64,000 nucleotides of DNA from Leifsonia sp. Leaf336 (GTDB taxonomy: Bacteria; Actinomycetota; Actinomycetes; Actinomycetales; Microbacteriaceae), in NCBI RefSeq assembly GCF_001423695.1, contig NZ_LMOZ01000002.1, positions 1,273,427 to 1,337,426 on the forward strand, read 5' to 3'. Made by a program: the position numbers and the translations under genes. Of this stretch, positions 8,207 through 15,109 are shown piece after piece. Under the pieces are notes generated by a model. It had not been told where the DNA came from, made no database searches, and worked only from the letters and a program-made list of their open reading frames with translations. Each line of letters starts with the position of its first letter. The stretch's first letter is position 1.

Positions 8207-9037
8207 ATGGCAAACATCAGCATCGCTGACATCAAGGCCCTGCGCGAGCAGCTCGGCACCGGAATGGTCGACACCAAGAAGGCCCTCGAGGAGGCCGGTG
8301 GCGACATCGAGAAGGCCACCGAGATCCTGCGCCTGAAGGGTGCGAAGGGCAACGCCAAGCGCGCCGACCGCTCCACCTCCGAGGGCCTCGTGGCCGCGAA
8401 GGAGAACGGCAACGGCACGGCGACGATGATCGAGCTCGCGTGCGAGACCGACTTCGTCGCCAAGGGTGAGAAGTTCATCGCCCTGGCCGACAAGGTGCTC
8501 GACGCGGCAGCGGCCGCCGGCGCCACCACCGTCGAGGAGGCCCTGGCCGCCCCCGCCGGGTCGCAGACCGTCGCCGAGCTCATCGGCGGCGAGGCGGCGA
8601 TCCTCGGCGAGAAGGTGGAGCTCCGCCGCATCGCGGTCGTCTCCGGCGAGAACTTCGCGGTCTACCTGCACAAGACCTCCAAGGACCTGCCGCCGCAGGT
8701 CGGCGTGGTCGTCGGCTACGCCGGCGCCGACGCAGAGACCGCTCGCAGCATTGCGCAGCACATCTCGTTCGCCAACCCGACCTACCTCACCCGTGAGGAC
8801 GTCCCGGCCGACGAGGTCGAGAACGAGCGTCGCATCGTCGAGGAGATCTCGCGCAACGAGGGCAAGCCGGAGGCCGCGCTCCCGAAGATCATCGAGGGTC
8901 GCCTCGGCGCCTACTTCAAGCAGGTCGCCCTGCTCGAGCAGGAGTACGCCCGCGACAACAAGGTGACTATCGCCCAGGTCCTCAAGGACTCGGGTCTGAC
9001 CGTCTCGGGCTTCGCCCGCTTCAAGGTCGGCGCCTGA
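8207..9037 (+). CDS. tsf: translation elongation factor Ts
   Basis: 276 residues, normal length. N-terminal UBA-like domain with LREQLGTGMVDTKKALEEAG, then the EF-Tu-binding motif IELACETDFVAK and the dimerisation core, ending GFARFKVGA. EF-Ts releases GDP from EF-Tu. It follows rpsB with a 40-base gap, the near-universal rpsB-tsf pair, and is followed at once by a strong terminator, so the operon ends here. Confidence 0.98.
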   Translation: MANISIADIKALREQLGTGMVDTKKALEEAGGDIEKATEILRLKGAKGNAKRADRSTSEGLVAAKENGNGTATMIELACETDFVAKGEKFIALADKVLDAAAAAGATTVEEALAAPAGSQTVAELIGGEAAILGEKVELRRIAVVSGENFAVYLHKTSKDLPPQVGVVVGYAGADAETARSIAQHISFANPTYLTREDVPADEVENERRIVEEISRNEGKPEAALPKIIEGRLGAYFKQVALLEQEYARDNKVTIAQVLKDSGLTVSGFARFKVGA

Positions 9038-9047
9038 CCCAGGCATG

Positions 9048-9087
9048 AAGGAGTCCGGATCGTATCCACGATCCGGACTCCTTTTCT
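9048..9087 (+). terminator. intrinsic terminator after tsf
   Basis: A perfect 16-bp stem (9048-9063 with 9068-9083), loop ATCC, followed by TTCT. The stem's own 3' end supplies a short T run (CTTTT). It is the clearest intrinsic terminator in the window. Confidence 0.85.
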
Positions 9088-9162
9088 GTGCGCACGCGAA
9101 CTGTTCACGCGACGCACGCACGCACTAGCGTTAACGAAACACACGGAAGGACTCGTACACGT

Positions 9163-9876
9163 ATGTCGGCATCCACTCAGAGACGCAGGGTCCTCCTCAA
9201 ACTCTCCGGCGAGGCGTTCGGCGGCGGGCAGCTCGGGGTGAACCCCGACATCGTCAGCAGCATCGCCCGCGAGATCGCCCAGGCCGCGACCGACGTCGAG
9301 ATCGCGATCGTCGTCGGCGGAGGCAACTTCTTCCGCGGCGCCGAGCTCTCGCAGCGCGGCATGGACCGCGGACGCGCCGACTACATGGGCATGCTCGGCA
9401 CGGTCATGAACTCACTGGCCCTGCAGGACTTCCTCGAGCAGGCCGGCGCCGAGACGCGCGTGCAGTCCGCCATCGCGATGACCCAGGTGGCCGAGCCGTA
9501 CATCCCGCGCCGCGCCGAACGACACCTCGAGAAGGGCCGGGTCGTCATCTTCGGCGCCGGCGCCGGACTGCCGTACTTCTCGACCGACACGGTCGCGGCC
9601 CAGCGGGCTCTGGAGATCAGCGCCGACGTCGTCCTCGTCGCCAAGAACGGCGTCGACGGGATGTACGACGCCGACCCGCGCACCAACCCGGACGCGCGGA
9701 AGATCGACCAGATCAGCCACCAGGACGCCCTCCAGCAGGGTCTCAAGGCGGTCGATTCCACCGCGCTCAGCCTCTGCATGGACAACGGGATGCCGATGCG
9801 CATCTTCGGCATCGAGCCCGCGGGCAACGTGACGGCCGCTCTGCTCGGCGCCGAGATCGGCACGCTGCTCGGCTGA
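9163..9876 (+). CDS. pyrH: UMP kinase
   Basis: 237 residues. Begins [20 protein letters not shown], with the family motifs [29 protein letters not shown] and [17 protein letters not shown] of the amino-acid-kinase fold. Phosphorylates UMP to UDP with ATP in pyrimidine nucleotide synthesis; hexameric and usually GTP-activated, UTP-inhibited. The ATG at 9163 is preceded by GGAAGGA (9145-9151), a slightly long spacing; an earlier in-frame start at 9088 would add a basic tail overlapping the tsf terminator region and is rejected. Sits in the conserved tsf-pyrH-frr order. Confidence 0.97.
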   Translation: MSASTQRRRVLLKLSGEAFGGGQLGVNPDIVSSIAREIAQAATDVEIAIVVGGGNFFRGAELSQRGMDRGRADYMGMLGTVMNSLALQDFLEQAGAETRVQSAIAMTQVAEPYIPRRAERHLEKGRVVIFGAGAGLPYFSTDTVAAQRALEISADVVLVAKNGVDGMYDADPRTNPDARKIDQISHQDALQQGLKAVDSTALSLCMDNGMPMRIFGIEPAGNVTAALLGAEIGTLLG

Positions 9877-9904
9877 GCCCGGCACCGCCGCCTGTCGCCG
9901 AGTT

Positions 9905-9936
9905 CCGGCGGCCCCCGGCCGTGCACGGGCCGCCGG
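9905..9936 (+). terminator. GC-rich hairpin between pyrH and frr
   Basis: CCGGCGGCCC at 9905-9914 pairs perfectly with GGGCCGCCGG at 9927-9936 (10-bp stem, 12-base loop that is itself partly self-complementary). No T tract follows. It could be a GC-type terminator for pyrH, since a candidate frr promoter lies just after it. Confidence 0.45.
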
Positions 9937-9948
9937 GCACCCTGGCCC

Positions 9949-9954
9949 TAGACT
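9949..9954 (+). promoter_or_regulatory. -10 element upstream of frr
   Basis: TAGACT at 9949-9954, with a second overlapping candidate TAGACA at 9954-9959. Predicted start near 9961-9966 leaves a leader of about 20-26 bases containing the frr Shine-Dalgarno. No -35 match. Confidence 0.45.
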
Positions 9955-9986
9955 AGACACCGACTCACCGATCTGAAGGAGAAACC

Positions 9987-10541
9987 GTGATCGCCGATGT
10001 GATTTCCGACGCCCGCCAGCGTATGAGCAAGACCGTGGACGCGGCGAGGGACGACTTCGGCACGGTGAGCGCGGGGCGTGCCAACCCCGCCCTCTTCCAG
10101 CGGGTGCTGGTCGACTACTACGGCTCGCCGACTCCGCTCGCTCAGCTCGCCGGCCTCCAGAACCCGGAGGCGCGTGTCCTGCTGGTGACGCCGTACGACA
10201 AGTCCGCGCTCAAGGACATCGAGAAGGCCATCGTCGCAATGCCGAACCTCTCGGCGAACGTCGGGAACGACGGCGAGATCGTCCGGGTCACGCTGCCCGA
10301 GCTCACGGAGGACCGCCGCAAGGAGTTCGTGAAGATCGTCCGCGGCAAGGGCGAGGACGCCAAGGTGGCCATCCGCAACATCCGTCGCAAGGCGAAGGAC
10401 GACCTCGACGCGCTCAAGGGCGAGGTCGGGGACGACGAGGTGGCTCGTGGGGAGAAGGAGCTCGAGTCCCTGACCCGCTCGCACGTCGACGCCGTCGACG
10501 AGGCCCTGAAGCGCAAGGAAGCAGAGCTCCTCGAGGTCTGA
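9987..10541 (+). CDS. frr: ribosome recycling factor
   Basis: 184 residues, the standard length. Conserved features: [23 protein letters not shown] near the N-terminus (family motif with the R in SAGRANP), [10 protein letters not shown], and [19 protein letters not shown] in the helical domain. Works with EF-G to split ribosomes after termination. GTG start at 9987 with GAAGGAG ending six bases upstream. The stop TGA overlaps the cdsA ATG by one base, so cdsA translation is coupled. Confidence 0.98.
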   Translation: MIADVISDARQRMSKTVDAARDDFGTVSAGRANPALFQRVLVDYYGSPTPLAQLAGLQNPEARVLLVTPYDKSALKDIEKAIVAMPNLSANVGNDGEIVRVTLPELTEDRRKEFVKIVRGKGEDAKVAIRNIRRKAKDDLDALKGEVGDDEVARGEKELESLTRSHVDAVDEALKRKEAELLEV

Positions 10542-11539
10542 TGAGCGAGGGCAGCAGCCCCGGCGCGCCCCGCACGCCGGAGTCGGGCAGACGGGGGAAG
10601 GCGGCGGCACGCGCGGAGATCCGTGCGCAAGTGCAGGCCACCCGCGCCGATTTCGAGCGACAGGTGCTGGCCAGGAAGGCTCAGCTCGACGCGACCAACG
10701 AGCGGATCGCCGCGCGAACCGGTCGCAACTTGATCCTGGCGATCCTGATCGGCTTGGTGGCCGGTGCGCTGCTCATCGTCAGCCTGATCTTCATCAAGGA
10801 GCTGTTCCTGCTGTTCGGGGCGGCGATGATCGGGTTCGCGGCGTTCGAACTCACACAAGCGTTCCGCGGCGCCGCGAGGCGCGTCCCGCGCATCCCCACG
10901 GTGATCGCATCGCTGGCGATCGTGCCGGCCACGTTCTGGTTCCACGCGGGCGGCCAGCTGATCGCCCTGGCGGCCGGCATCCTGCTGGTGGTCGTCTGGC
11001 GGCTGGTGGAGGAGGCTGCGCTTCCCGCGAAGCGCGCCGGGGGAGTGGCGCTCGCCCGCGACCTCGCCTGGAGCGTCCTCGTGCAGATGTACGTGACACT
11101 CCTGGGATCGTTCGCGATCCTCCTCCTCGCCGAGAACGGCGGCGAGTGGTGGGTGCTCGCCTTCCTGATCGTCGTCGTGGCCGTCGACACCGGCGCATAC
11201 GCGAGCGGGCTGTCGTGGGGTCGTCATCCGATGGCGCCGACGATCAGCCCCAAGAAGACGTGGGAGGGCTTCGCCGGAGCGGCCGTCGCGGCCGTCGTCG
11301 CGGGCGTCCTCCTGTCGGTGTTCATGATCGGGCAGCCGTGGTGGTTCGGCGTCGTGTTCGGTCTCGTGGCACTGCTGACGGCGACGGCGGGCGACCTCGC
11401 GGAGTCGCTGATCAAGCGCGATCTCGGCATCAAGGACATGAGCTCGTGGCTGCCGGGTCACGGCGGCTTCCTCGACCGGCTCGATTCGATCCTGCCCTCG
11501 GCGGCAGCCACTTACGTGCTGTTCCTCATCTTCACCTGA
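10541..11539 (+). CDS. cdsA: phosphatidate cytidylyltransferase
   Basis: 332 residues. A hydrophilic N-terminus of about 60 residues precedes eight or so membrane segments. Near the C-terminus the family signature is complete: SLIKRDLGIKDMSS followed by GHGGFLDRLDS. Converts phosphatidic acid and CTP to CDP-diacylglycerol, the branch point of phospholipid synthesis. Translation starts in the frr stop codon; the frr-cdsA link is common in bacteria. The N-terminal soluble extension with the run of basic residues (SGRRGKAAARAEIR) is longer than in E. coli CdsA, as often seen in Actinobacteria. Confidence 0.96.
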   Translation: MSEGSSPGAPRTPESGRRGKAAARAEIRAQVQATRADFERQVLARKAQLDATNERIAARTGRNLILAILIGLVAGALLIVSLIFIKELFLLFGAAMIGFAAFELTQAFRGAARRVPRIPTVIASLAIVPATFWFHAGGQLIALAAGILLVVVWRLVEEAALPAKRAGGVALARDLAWSVLVQMYVTLLGSFAILLLAENGGEWWVLAFLIVVVAVDTGAYASGLSWGRHPMAPTISPKKTWEGFAGAAVAAVVAGVLLSVFMIGQPWWFGVVFGLVALLTATAGDLAESLIKRDLGIKDMSSWLPGHGGFLDRLDSILPSAAATYVLFLIFT

Positions 11540-11545
11540 CAGAAT
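11540..11545 (+). promoter_or_regulatory. -10-like hexamer placing +1 on the next start codon
   Basis: CAGAAT at 11540-11545 overlaps the end of cdsA; the predicted transcription start, seven bases on, is exactly the GTG at 11552. Weak hexamer on its own, but the spacing matches other leaderless candidates in this window. Confidence 0.35.
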
Positions 11546-11551
11546 GGCGTG

Positions 11552-12100
11552 GTGAGCACCTTTCCCCGGAGCCCCAAGTCGAAGCTCGGATACGACGTCG
11601 ACCAGGTCGACGAGTTCCTCGCGAACGCCCGCGTGGCGTACGACGCGGACCCGTCGTCGAGCAACGCGCTGACGGCCGCCGACATCCGTCACACGGCGTT
11701 CTCGATGGCCAAGGGCGGCTACTCCACCTCGCACGTGGATGCCGCGCTGGAGCGCCTGGAGGACGCCTTCGCCGCTCGCGAGCGCGACGCGGCGCGCGGC
11801 GAGTCCAGCGACGCCCAGTGGTTCGAGCAGGCGCGCACGACGGCCCAGGCGATCCTCGACCGCCTCGAGCGGCCCATCGGCCACCGGTTCCAGAGGGTCA
11901 GCCTCCTGACCCTCGGGTACAACCGTCAAGACGTCGACCGCTTCGCCGGCCGGCTCGTGAAGTACTTCCAGGACGGCCGTCCCATGAGCGTCGACGAGGT
12001 GCGCACCGTGACTTTCCGGGAACAGCGCGGGGGGTATCGTGAGGCCCAGGTGGACCTCCTTCTGGACAGTGTCACGGACGTGATGCTGGCGGTCCGCTGA
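11552..12100 (+). CDS. DivIVA-domain repeat protein
   Basis: 182 residues carrying four copies of a GY-x4-VD-x-L type motif: GYDVDQVDEFL, GYSTSHVDAAL, GYNRQDVDRFAGRL and GYREAQVDLLL. They fall into two similar halves, each pairing a first motif with a second one about 45 residues later, so the protein looks like an internal duplication. The pattern fits the actinobacterial DivIVA-domain repeat family known from models, whose function is not established; the DivIVA motif itself recognises curved or polar membrane in true DivIVA. No coiled-coil tail and no membrane segment. A second GTG at 11549 is possible; 11552 fits the leaderless promoter position. Confidence 0.82.
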   Translation: MSTFPRSPKSKLGYDVDQVDEFLANARVAYDADPSSSNALTAADIRHTAFSMAKGGYSTSHVDAALERLEDAFAARERDAARGESSDAQWFEQARTTAQAILDRLERPIGHRFQRVSLLTLGYNRQDVDRFAGRLVKYFQDGRPMSVDEVRTVTFREQRGGYREAQVDLLLDSVTDVMLAVR

Positions 12101-12133
12101 GCCTGGTCATTAGCTGAGTAAGGGTGTCCCTCC

Positions 12134-12162
12134 TTGGAAACTCGTGAATTGTTCGTTATGGT
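12134..12162 (+). promoter_or_regulatory. promoter with both -35 and -10 for the secreted SLT-like gene
   Basis: TTGGAA at 12134-12139 and TATGGT at 12157-12162 with a 17-base spacer, the best two-part sigma-70-type promoter I found here. Predicted start near 12169, within three bases of the GTG at 12172. Confidence 0.6.
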
Positions 12163-12171
12163 CTTGTGATC

Positions 12172-12882
12172 GTGGGTAGACGTGAAGCAGCAGAAATCGT
12201 TCCGCTGACCCCTGCCAACCCGGTCGGAGTCGCGTTCCGTCGTTCGAGGCGCCCTCACATCAGGTCGCGAGCGGCCATCTGGGGGTTCGCCTTCACGGCC
12301 GCCGTCGGCTTCGCGCTGGTCAACGTGGTCGACCCGTACTCGGGAAGCGCGGCGACTCCGGCGTACGCCGACGCCCTGCAGAACATCGACCAGACCTCCC
12401 GCTACGGCGACGCCCCGGTCCAGAGCCTGACGGCTCCCGACGCGTCCGCGACCACGGTCACGCGCGACGTCCTCGGCGTGAAGCCGAAGCCCACGCCGAC
12501 CCCCACTCCGACTCCGACGCCGACCAAGTCGTCGTCGAGCGGAAGCGGTGGCGGTGGCGGTTCCAGCGCCCCCTCGGCGCCCGCTCCCGACCCGGGAACG
12601 GCCAAGGCCATCGCGTACCAGATGGTGCAGCAGCGCGGCTGGGGCGACGACCAGTACAGCTGCCTCGTCGCACTCTGGAACCGGGAGTCGGGCTGGCGCG
12701 TGAACGCGTCCAACCCCAGCGGCGCCTACGGCATCCCGCAGGCCCTCCCCGGCAGCAAGATGGGTCCGGGCTGGCAGACGGACGCCTCGGTGCAGATCTC
12801 GTGGGGCCTCGGCTACATCGCCGGCCGGTACACGAACCCGTGCGGTGCCTGGGGCCACTCCCAGTCGACCGGCTGGTACTGA
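12172..12882 (+). CDS. exported transglycosylase-like (SLT-type) protein
   Basis: 236 residues. A basic N-terminus precedes one hydrophobic segment (IWGFAFTAAVGFALVNVV, about residues 33-50), then a long Pro-Thr/Ser-Gly spacer (PTPTPTPTPT, SGGGGGSS) and a C-terminal lysozyme-like domain. That domain has the typical active-site block WNRESGWRVNASN with the likely catalytic Glu, then SGAYGIPQALPGSKM, and two cysteines (YSCLVAL and NPCGAWGHS) that could form a disulfide. This resembles the aggregation-promoting-factor / SLT class of peptidoglycan hydrolases. Start: GTG 12166 is also in frame, but the predicted transcript starts near 12169, so GTG 12172 is favoured. Confidence 0.8.
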   Translation: MGRREAAEIVPLTPANPVGVAFRRSRRPHIRSRAAIWGFAFTAAVGFALVNVVDPYSGSAATPAYADALQNIDQTSRYGDAPVQSLTAPDASATTVTRDVLGVKPKPTPTPTPTPTPTKSSSSGSGGGGGSSAPSAPAPDPGTAKAIAYQMVQQRGWGDDQYSCLVALWNRESGWRVNASNPSGAYGIPQALPGSKMGPGWQTDASVQISWGLGYIAGRYTNPCGAWGHSQSTGWY

Positions 12883-12894
12883 CACCGGGTCAGT
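12878..12894. terminator. small inverted repeat at the stop codon of the SLT-like gene
   Basis: ACTGAC (12878-12883) and GTCAGT (12889-12894) with a five-base loop; the left arm contains the stop codon. Too short for a sure terminator; it could also be an operator just upstream of the next promoter. Confidence 0.3.
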
Positions 12895-12905
12895 CGAGCC
12901 CTGCA

Positions 12906-12911
12906 TAGACT
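12906..12911 (+). promoter_or_regulatory. -10 element, leaderless, for the zinc-binding small protein
   Basis: TAGACT at 12906-12911; predicted +1 is 12918, the G of the GTG start codon. No -35 match at standard spacing. Confidence 0.6.
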
Positions 12912-12917
12912 GGGGGA

Positions 12918-13217
12918 GTGCCTCGCAGCAATCGCCCCCGTCGCCGTCATGGCGTGCAGCGTGAGGAGGAGCAGGACGGCTTCGACCGCCTGCTGGCGGG
13001 CTGGAAGCGCGTGGAGGTGCGGCGCGGCGTCGAATGGAACGTGCAGCCCGTGTCGGCGCTCCAGGCGCAGAAGAGCTACCTGTGCCCCGGGTGCGGCCGC
13101 GAGATCGGGCCCGGGGTCGCGCACCTGGTCGCCTGGCGGGCCGACGGCGTGCTCGGCGACTCGGCCGACCTCGCGGCGCGACGGCACTGGCACGTGACGT
13201 GCTGGAAGATCGCCTGA
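12918..13217 (+). CDS. small Cys/His-rich (putative zinc-binding) protein
   Basis: 99 residues, basic N-terminus (PRSNRPRRRHGVQREEE). The C-terminal half holds CPGCGREI, then HLVAW, then RRHWHVTCW: a C-x2-C pair plus a distal H-x-H-x2-C, a spacing reminiscent of treble-clef or HNH-like zinc modules. No HNH catalytic Asn is evident, so nuclease activity is not claimed. Homologues in Actinobacteria are, as I remember, only conserved hypotheticals. Translation seems to start at the first base of the transcript. The following hydrolase starts about 20 bases downstream, so the two probably share a transcript. Confidence 0.72.
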   Translation: MPRSNRPRRRHGVQREEEQDGFDRLLAGWKRVEVRRGVEWNVQPVSALQAQKSYLCPGCGREIGPGVAHLVAWRADGVLGDSADLAARRHWHVTCWKIA

Positions 13218-13239
13218 ACGGATGAAGGAGACCACCGAC

Positions 13240-13968
13240 GTGACGGACGCACCGACGGAGATCCGCGGCGGCATCGAGCTGCCTGCACGGCGCGAGGACA
13301 TCGAGCTGCGCACCAGGGACGGCCTCACCCTCGTGGGCGAGCTTGCGAGCCCGCTGGATCGTGAGCCGGTCGCGACGCTGGTCACGCTGCACCCGCTGCC
13401 GACAGGCGGCGGATTCATGGACTCCCACATCCTCCGCAAGGCCGCAGGGCGATTGCCGGCCCTGGCCGACATCGCTGTGCTGCGCTTCAACACGCGCGGC
13501 ACCGCTTCGCCGCGCGGGCGCAGTCAGGGCGAGTTCGACCACGGCGTCGACGAGCGGTACGACGTGGAGGCGGCGATGGCCTTCGTGAGCGAGCGCGGCC
13601 TCCCGCACCCCTGGCTGCTGGGTTGGTCGTTCGGCACCGAGCTCGCGCTGATGTACGGTCGCGAATTCCCGGTCGACGGCGTCATCCTGCTCTCGCCGCC
13701 GCTGCACCGCGCCAAGCCGGAGCACCTCGCCGCCTGGGAAGGCGACGAGCGACCGATCGTGGCGCTCATCCCGGAGCACGACGACTATCTGAAGCCCGCG
13801 GAGGCCGCGGAGCGTTTCCGGCCGCTTCCGCAGATCGAGCTGGTCGACGTGGAGGGCGGCAAGCACCTCTGGGTCGGCGAGAACCAGACGCGCCGGGTGC
13901 TCGACGAGATCGTCGAGCGGCTGAACCCGGCCGCGCTGCCGCTGCCCACGCAGTGGCCGCCCGCCTGA
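13240..13968 (+). CDS. alpha/beta hydrolase
   Basis: 242 residues. Strand-turn-helix nucleophile elbow GWSFGTE supplies the Ser, with preceding oxyanion-region motif TLHPLPTGGGFMDS, an RFNTRGTASPRG loop, and a late acid/His pair (PEHDDYLKP, GGKHLWVG). This is the family sometimes called alpha/beta-hydrolase of the dienelactone-hydrolase or YsgA-like type; substrate unknown. The start is taken at GTG 13240 because AAGGAG at 13225-13230 lies nine bases upstream; ATG 13222 would itself overlap that ribosome-binding site and adds only six residues. Cytoplasmic, no signal peptide. Confidence 0.82.
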   Translation: MTDAPTEIRGGIELPARREDIELRTRDGLTLVGELASPLDREPVATLVTLHPLPTGGGFMDSHILRKAAGRLPALADIAVLRFNTRGTASPRGRSQGEFDHGVDERYDVEAAMAFVSERGLPHPWLLGWSFGTELALMYGREFPVDGVILLSPPLHRAKPEHLAAWEGDERPIVALIPEHDDYLKPAEAAERFRPLPQIELVDVEGGKHLWVGENQTRRVLDEIVERLNPAALPLPTQWPPA

Positions 13969-14029
13969 ACCGCGGGGAGTCTGAACCGCTGGGAGTCTGC
14001 ACGGCTGGGAGTCTGCGGCGCTGAGCCCC
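13966..14029. repeat. 16-bp tandem repeats starting at the hydrolase stop codon
   Basis: Three near-identical 16-mers, TGAACCGCGGGGAGTC (13966-13981), TGAACCGCTGGGAGTC (13982-13997) and TGCACGGCTGGGAGTC (13998-14013), then a decayed fourth to 14029. The first copy includes the TGA stop. They fill the gap before the convergent AI-2E gene. Slippage-prone; no known function. Confidence 0.75.
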
Positions 14030-14030
14030 G

Positions 14031-15068
14031 CTACAGCTCGTTCTGACGCGGGATGACCACCTGCTTGATGATGAGCAGGATCGCCGCGGCGAACGGGATG
14101 GCGACGAGGGCGCCGAGGATCCCCAGCAGCGTGCCGCCGGCCAGCGCGGCGACGACCACGAGAGCGCCCGGCACGGACACCGCGCGGTTCATGATGCGCG
14201 GGCTGAGGATGTATGCCTCGACCTGCATGTACGCGAGGTAGTAGATCGCGGCGGCGATCGCGGTCGGTGTTCCCGAGAGGAAGCAGACGGCGACGATGAT
14301 CACCGAGCCCGTGATCGTGCCGACCAGCGGGATCAGCGAGAAGAAGAACGCGATCGACGCGAGCAGGATGGGGAACTTGGCCCCGATGATCGTGAGGAAG
14401 ATCGCGCTGAGCACTCCGTTCACGAGCGCCAGCGACACCTGCCCCATCACGTACTTGCCGACGGAGTCCGTGATCTGGTCGCCGAGGTCGGCGAACCGCG
14501 AGCGACGGGAGGCCGGGACGAGCTGATAGGCGGCGCGCTTGATGCTGGGCAGGGAGGCCGTGAAGTAGATCGTGAGGATGACCACGATGATCACGCCGAA
14601 CGCGCCCTGCACGATCCCGATGCCCGTCTGCAGCACCTTCGAGGTGATGTCGGGGAGGTTCTTCTGCAGCCAGTCGGTGACCGCGTTGATGTTCTGCTGG
14701 TTGACGATCGTCGGGAACTGGTGCTGGAGGCTGAGGAACCAGCTCTCGGCCCCGCCGTTGTTGACCCAGTTGATGGTGTTGTTGACCAGCTGCGTGGCCT
14801 GGCCGACGGCGACCGGGACGATCGCCCAGATCAGAGCCACGAACAGGCCGAGGATGACGACCAGCGTCAGTACGAGCGCCAGCCATCGCGGGAACTTGCG
14901 TCGCTCCAGGAACGAGATCGACGGCTCGATGCCGAGCGCGAGGAACAGGGCCGCGCCGATGTAGGTGATGATCGTGGCGAGGCTGACGATCGACGTGAGG
15001 ATGAGGACGCCGAGTCCCACCCCCAACGTGCCGATCAAGCCCACGCGGAACGCGTTCTGGATCTTCAC
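14031..15068 (-). CDS. AI-2E family transporter-like membrane protein
   Basis: 345 residues with the PF01594 layout: two or three N-terminal hydrophobic segments (LILTSIVSLATIITYIGAAL; WLALVLTLVVILGLFVALIW), a soluble central part of about 100 residues, then five more segments, with the typical GSVIIVAVCFLSG and YLAYMQVEAYILSPRIMNR region. Members have been linked to AI-2 export or sodium/proton exchange, but substrates are mostly unproven. GTG start with GAGGGG upstream. It lies 41 bases downstream of the giant coiled-coil gene on the same strand, with an 18-bp palindrome between, so co-transcription with possible attenuation is likely. Confidence 0.87.
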   Translation of the reverse strand: MKIQNAFRVGLIGTLGVGLGVLILTSIVSLATIITYIGAALFLALGIEPSISFLERRKFPRWLALVLTLVVILGLFVALIWAIVPVAVGQATQLVNNTINWVNNGGAESWFLSLQHQFPTIVNQQNINAVTDWLQKNLPDITSKVLQTGIGIVQGAFGVIIVVILTIYFTASLPSIKRAAYQLVPASRRSRFADLGDQITDSVGKYVMGQVSLALVNGVLSAIFLTIIGAKFPILLASIAFFFSLIPLVGTITGSVIIVAVCFLSGTPTAIAAAIYYLAYMQVEAYILSPRIMNRAVSVPGALVVVAALAGGTLLGILGALVAIPFAAAILLIIKQVVIPRQNEL

Positions 15069-15091
15069 TGAGTTCCCCTCCGCAGCCGACC

Positions 15092-15109
15092 CCTCCGGCC
15101 GGCCGGAGG
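15092..15109 (-). terminator. perfect 18-bp palindrome after the coiled-coil gene
   Basis: CCTCCGGCC joined directly to its reverse complement GGCCGGAGG, ending at the base before the coiled-coil stop codon. No T tract. Could reduce read-through into the AI-2E-family gene or stabilise the upstream mRNA. Confidence 0.4.

Noticed and set aside
13966..14029. 16-bp repeats considered as CRISPR
   Set aside because: Direct abutting copies, no spacers, far too short.
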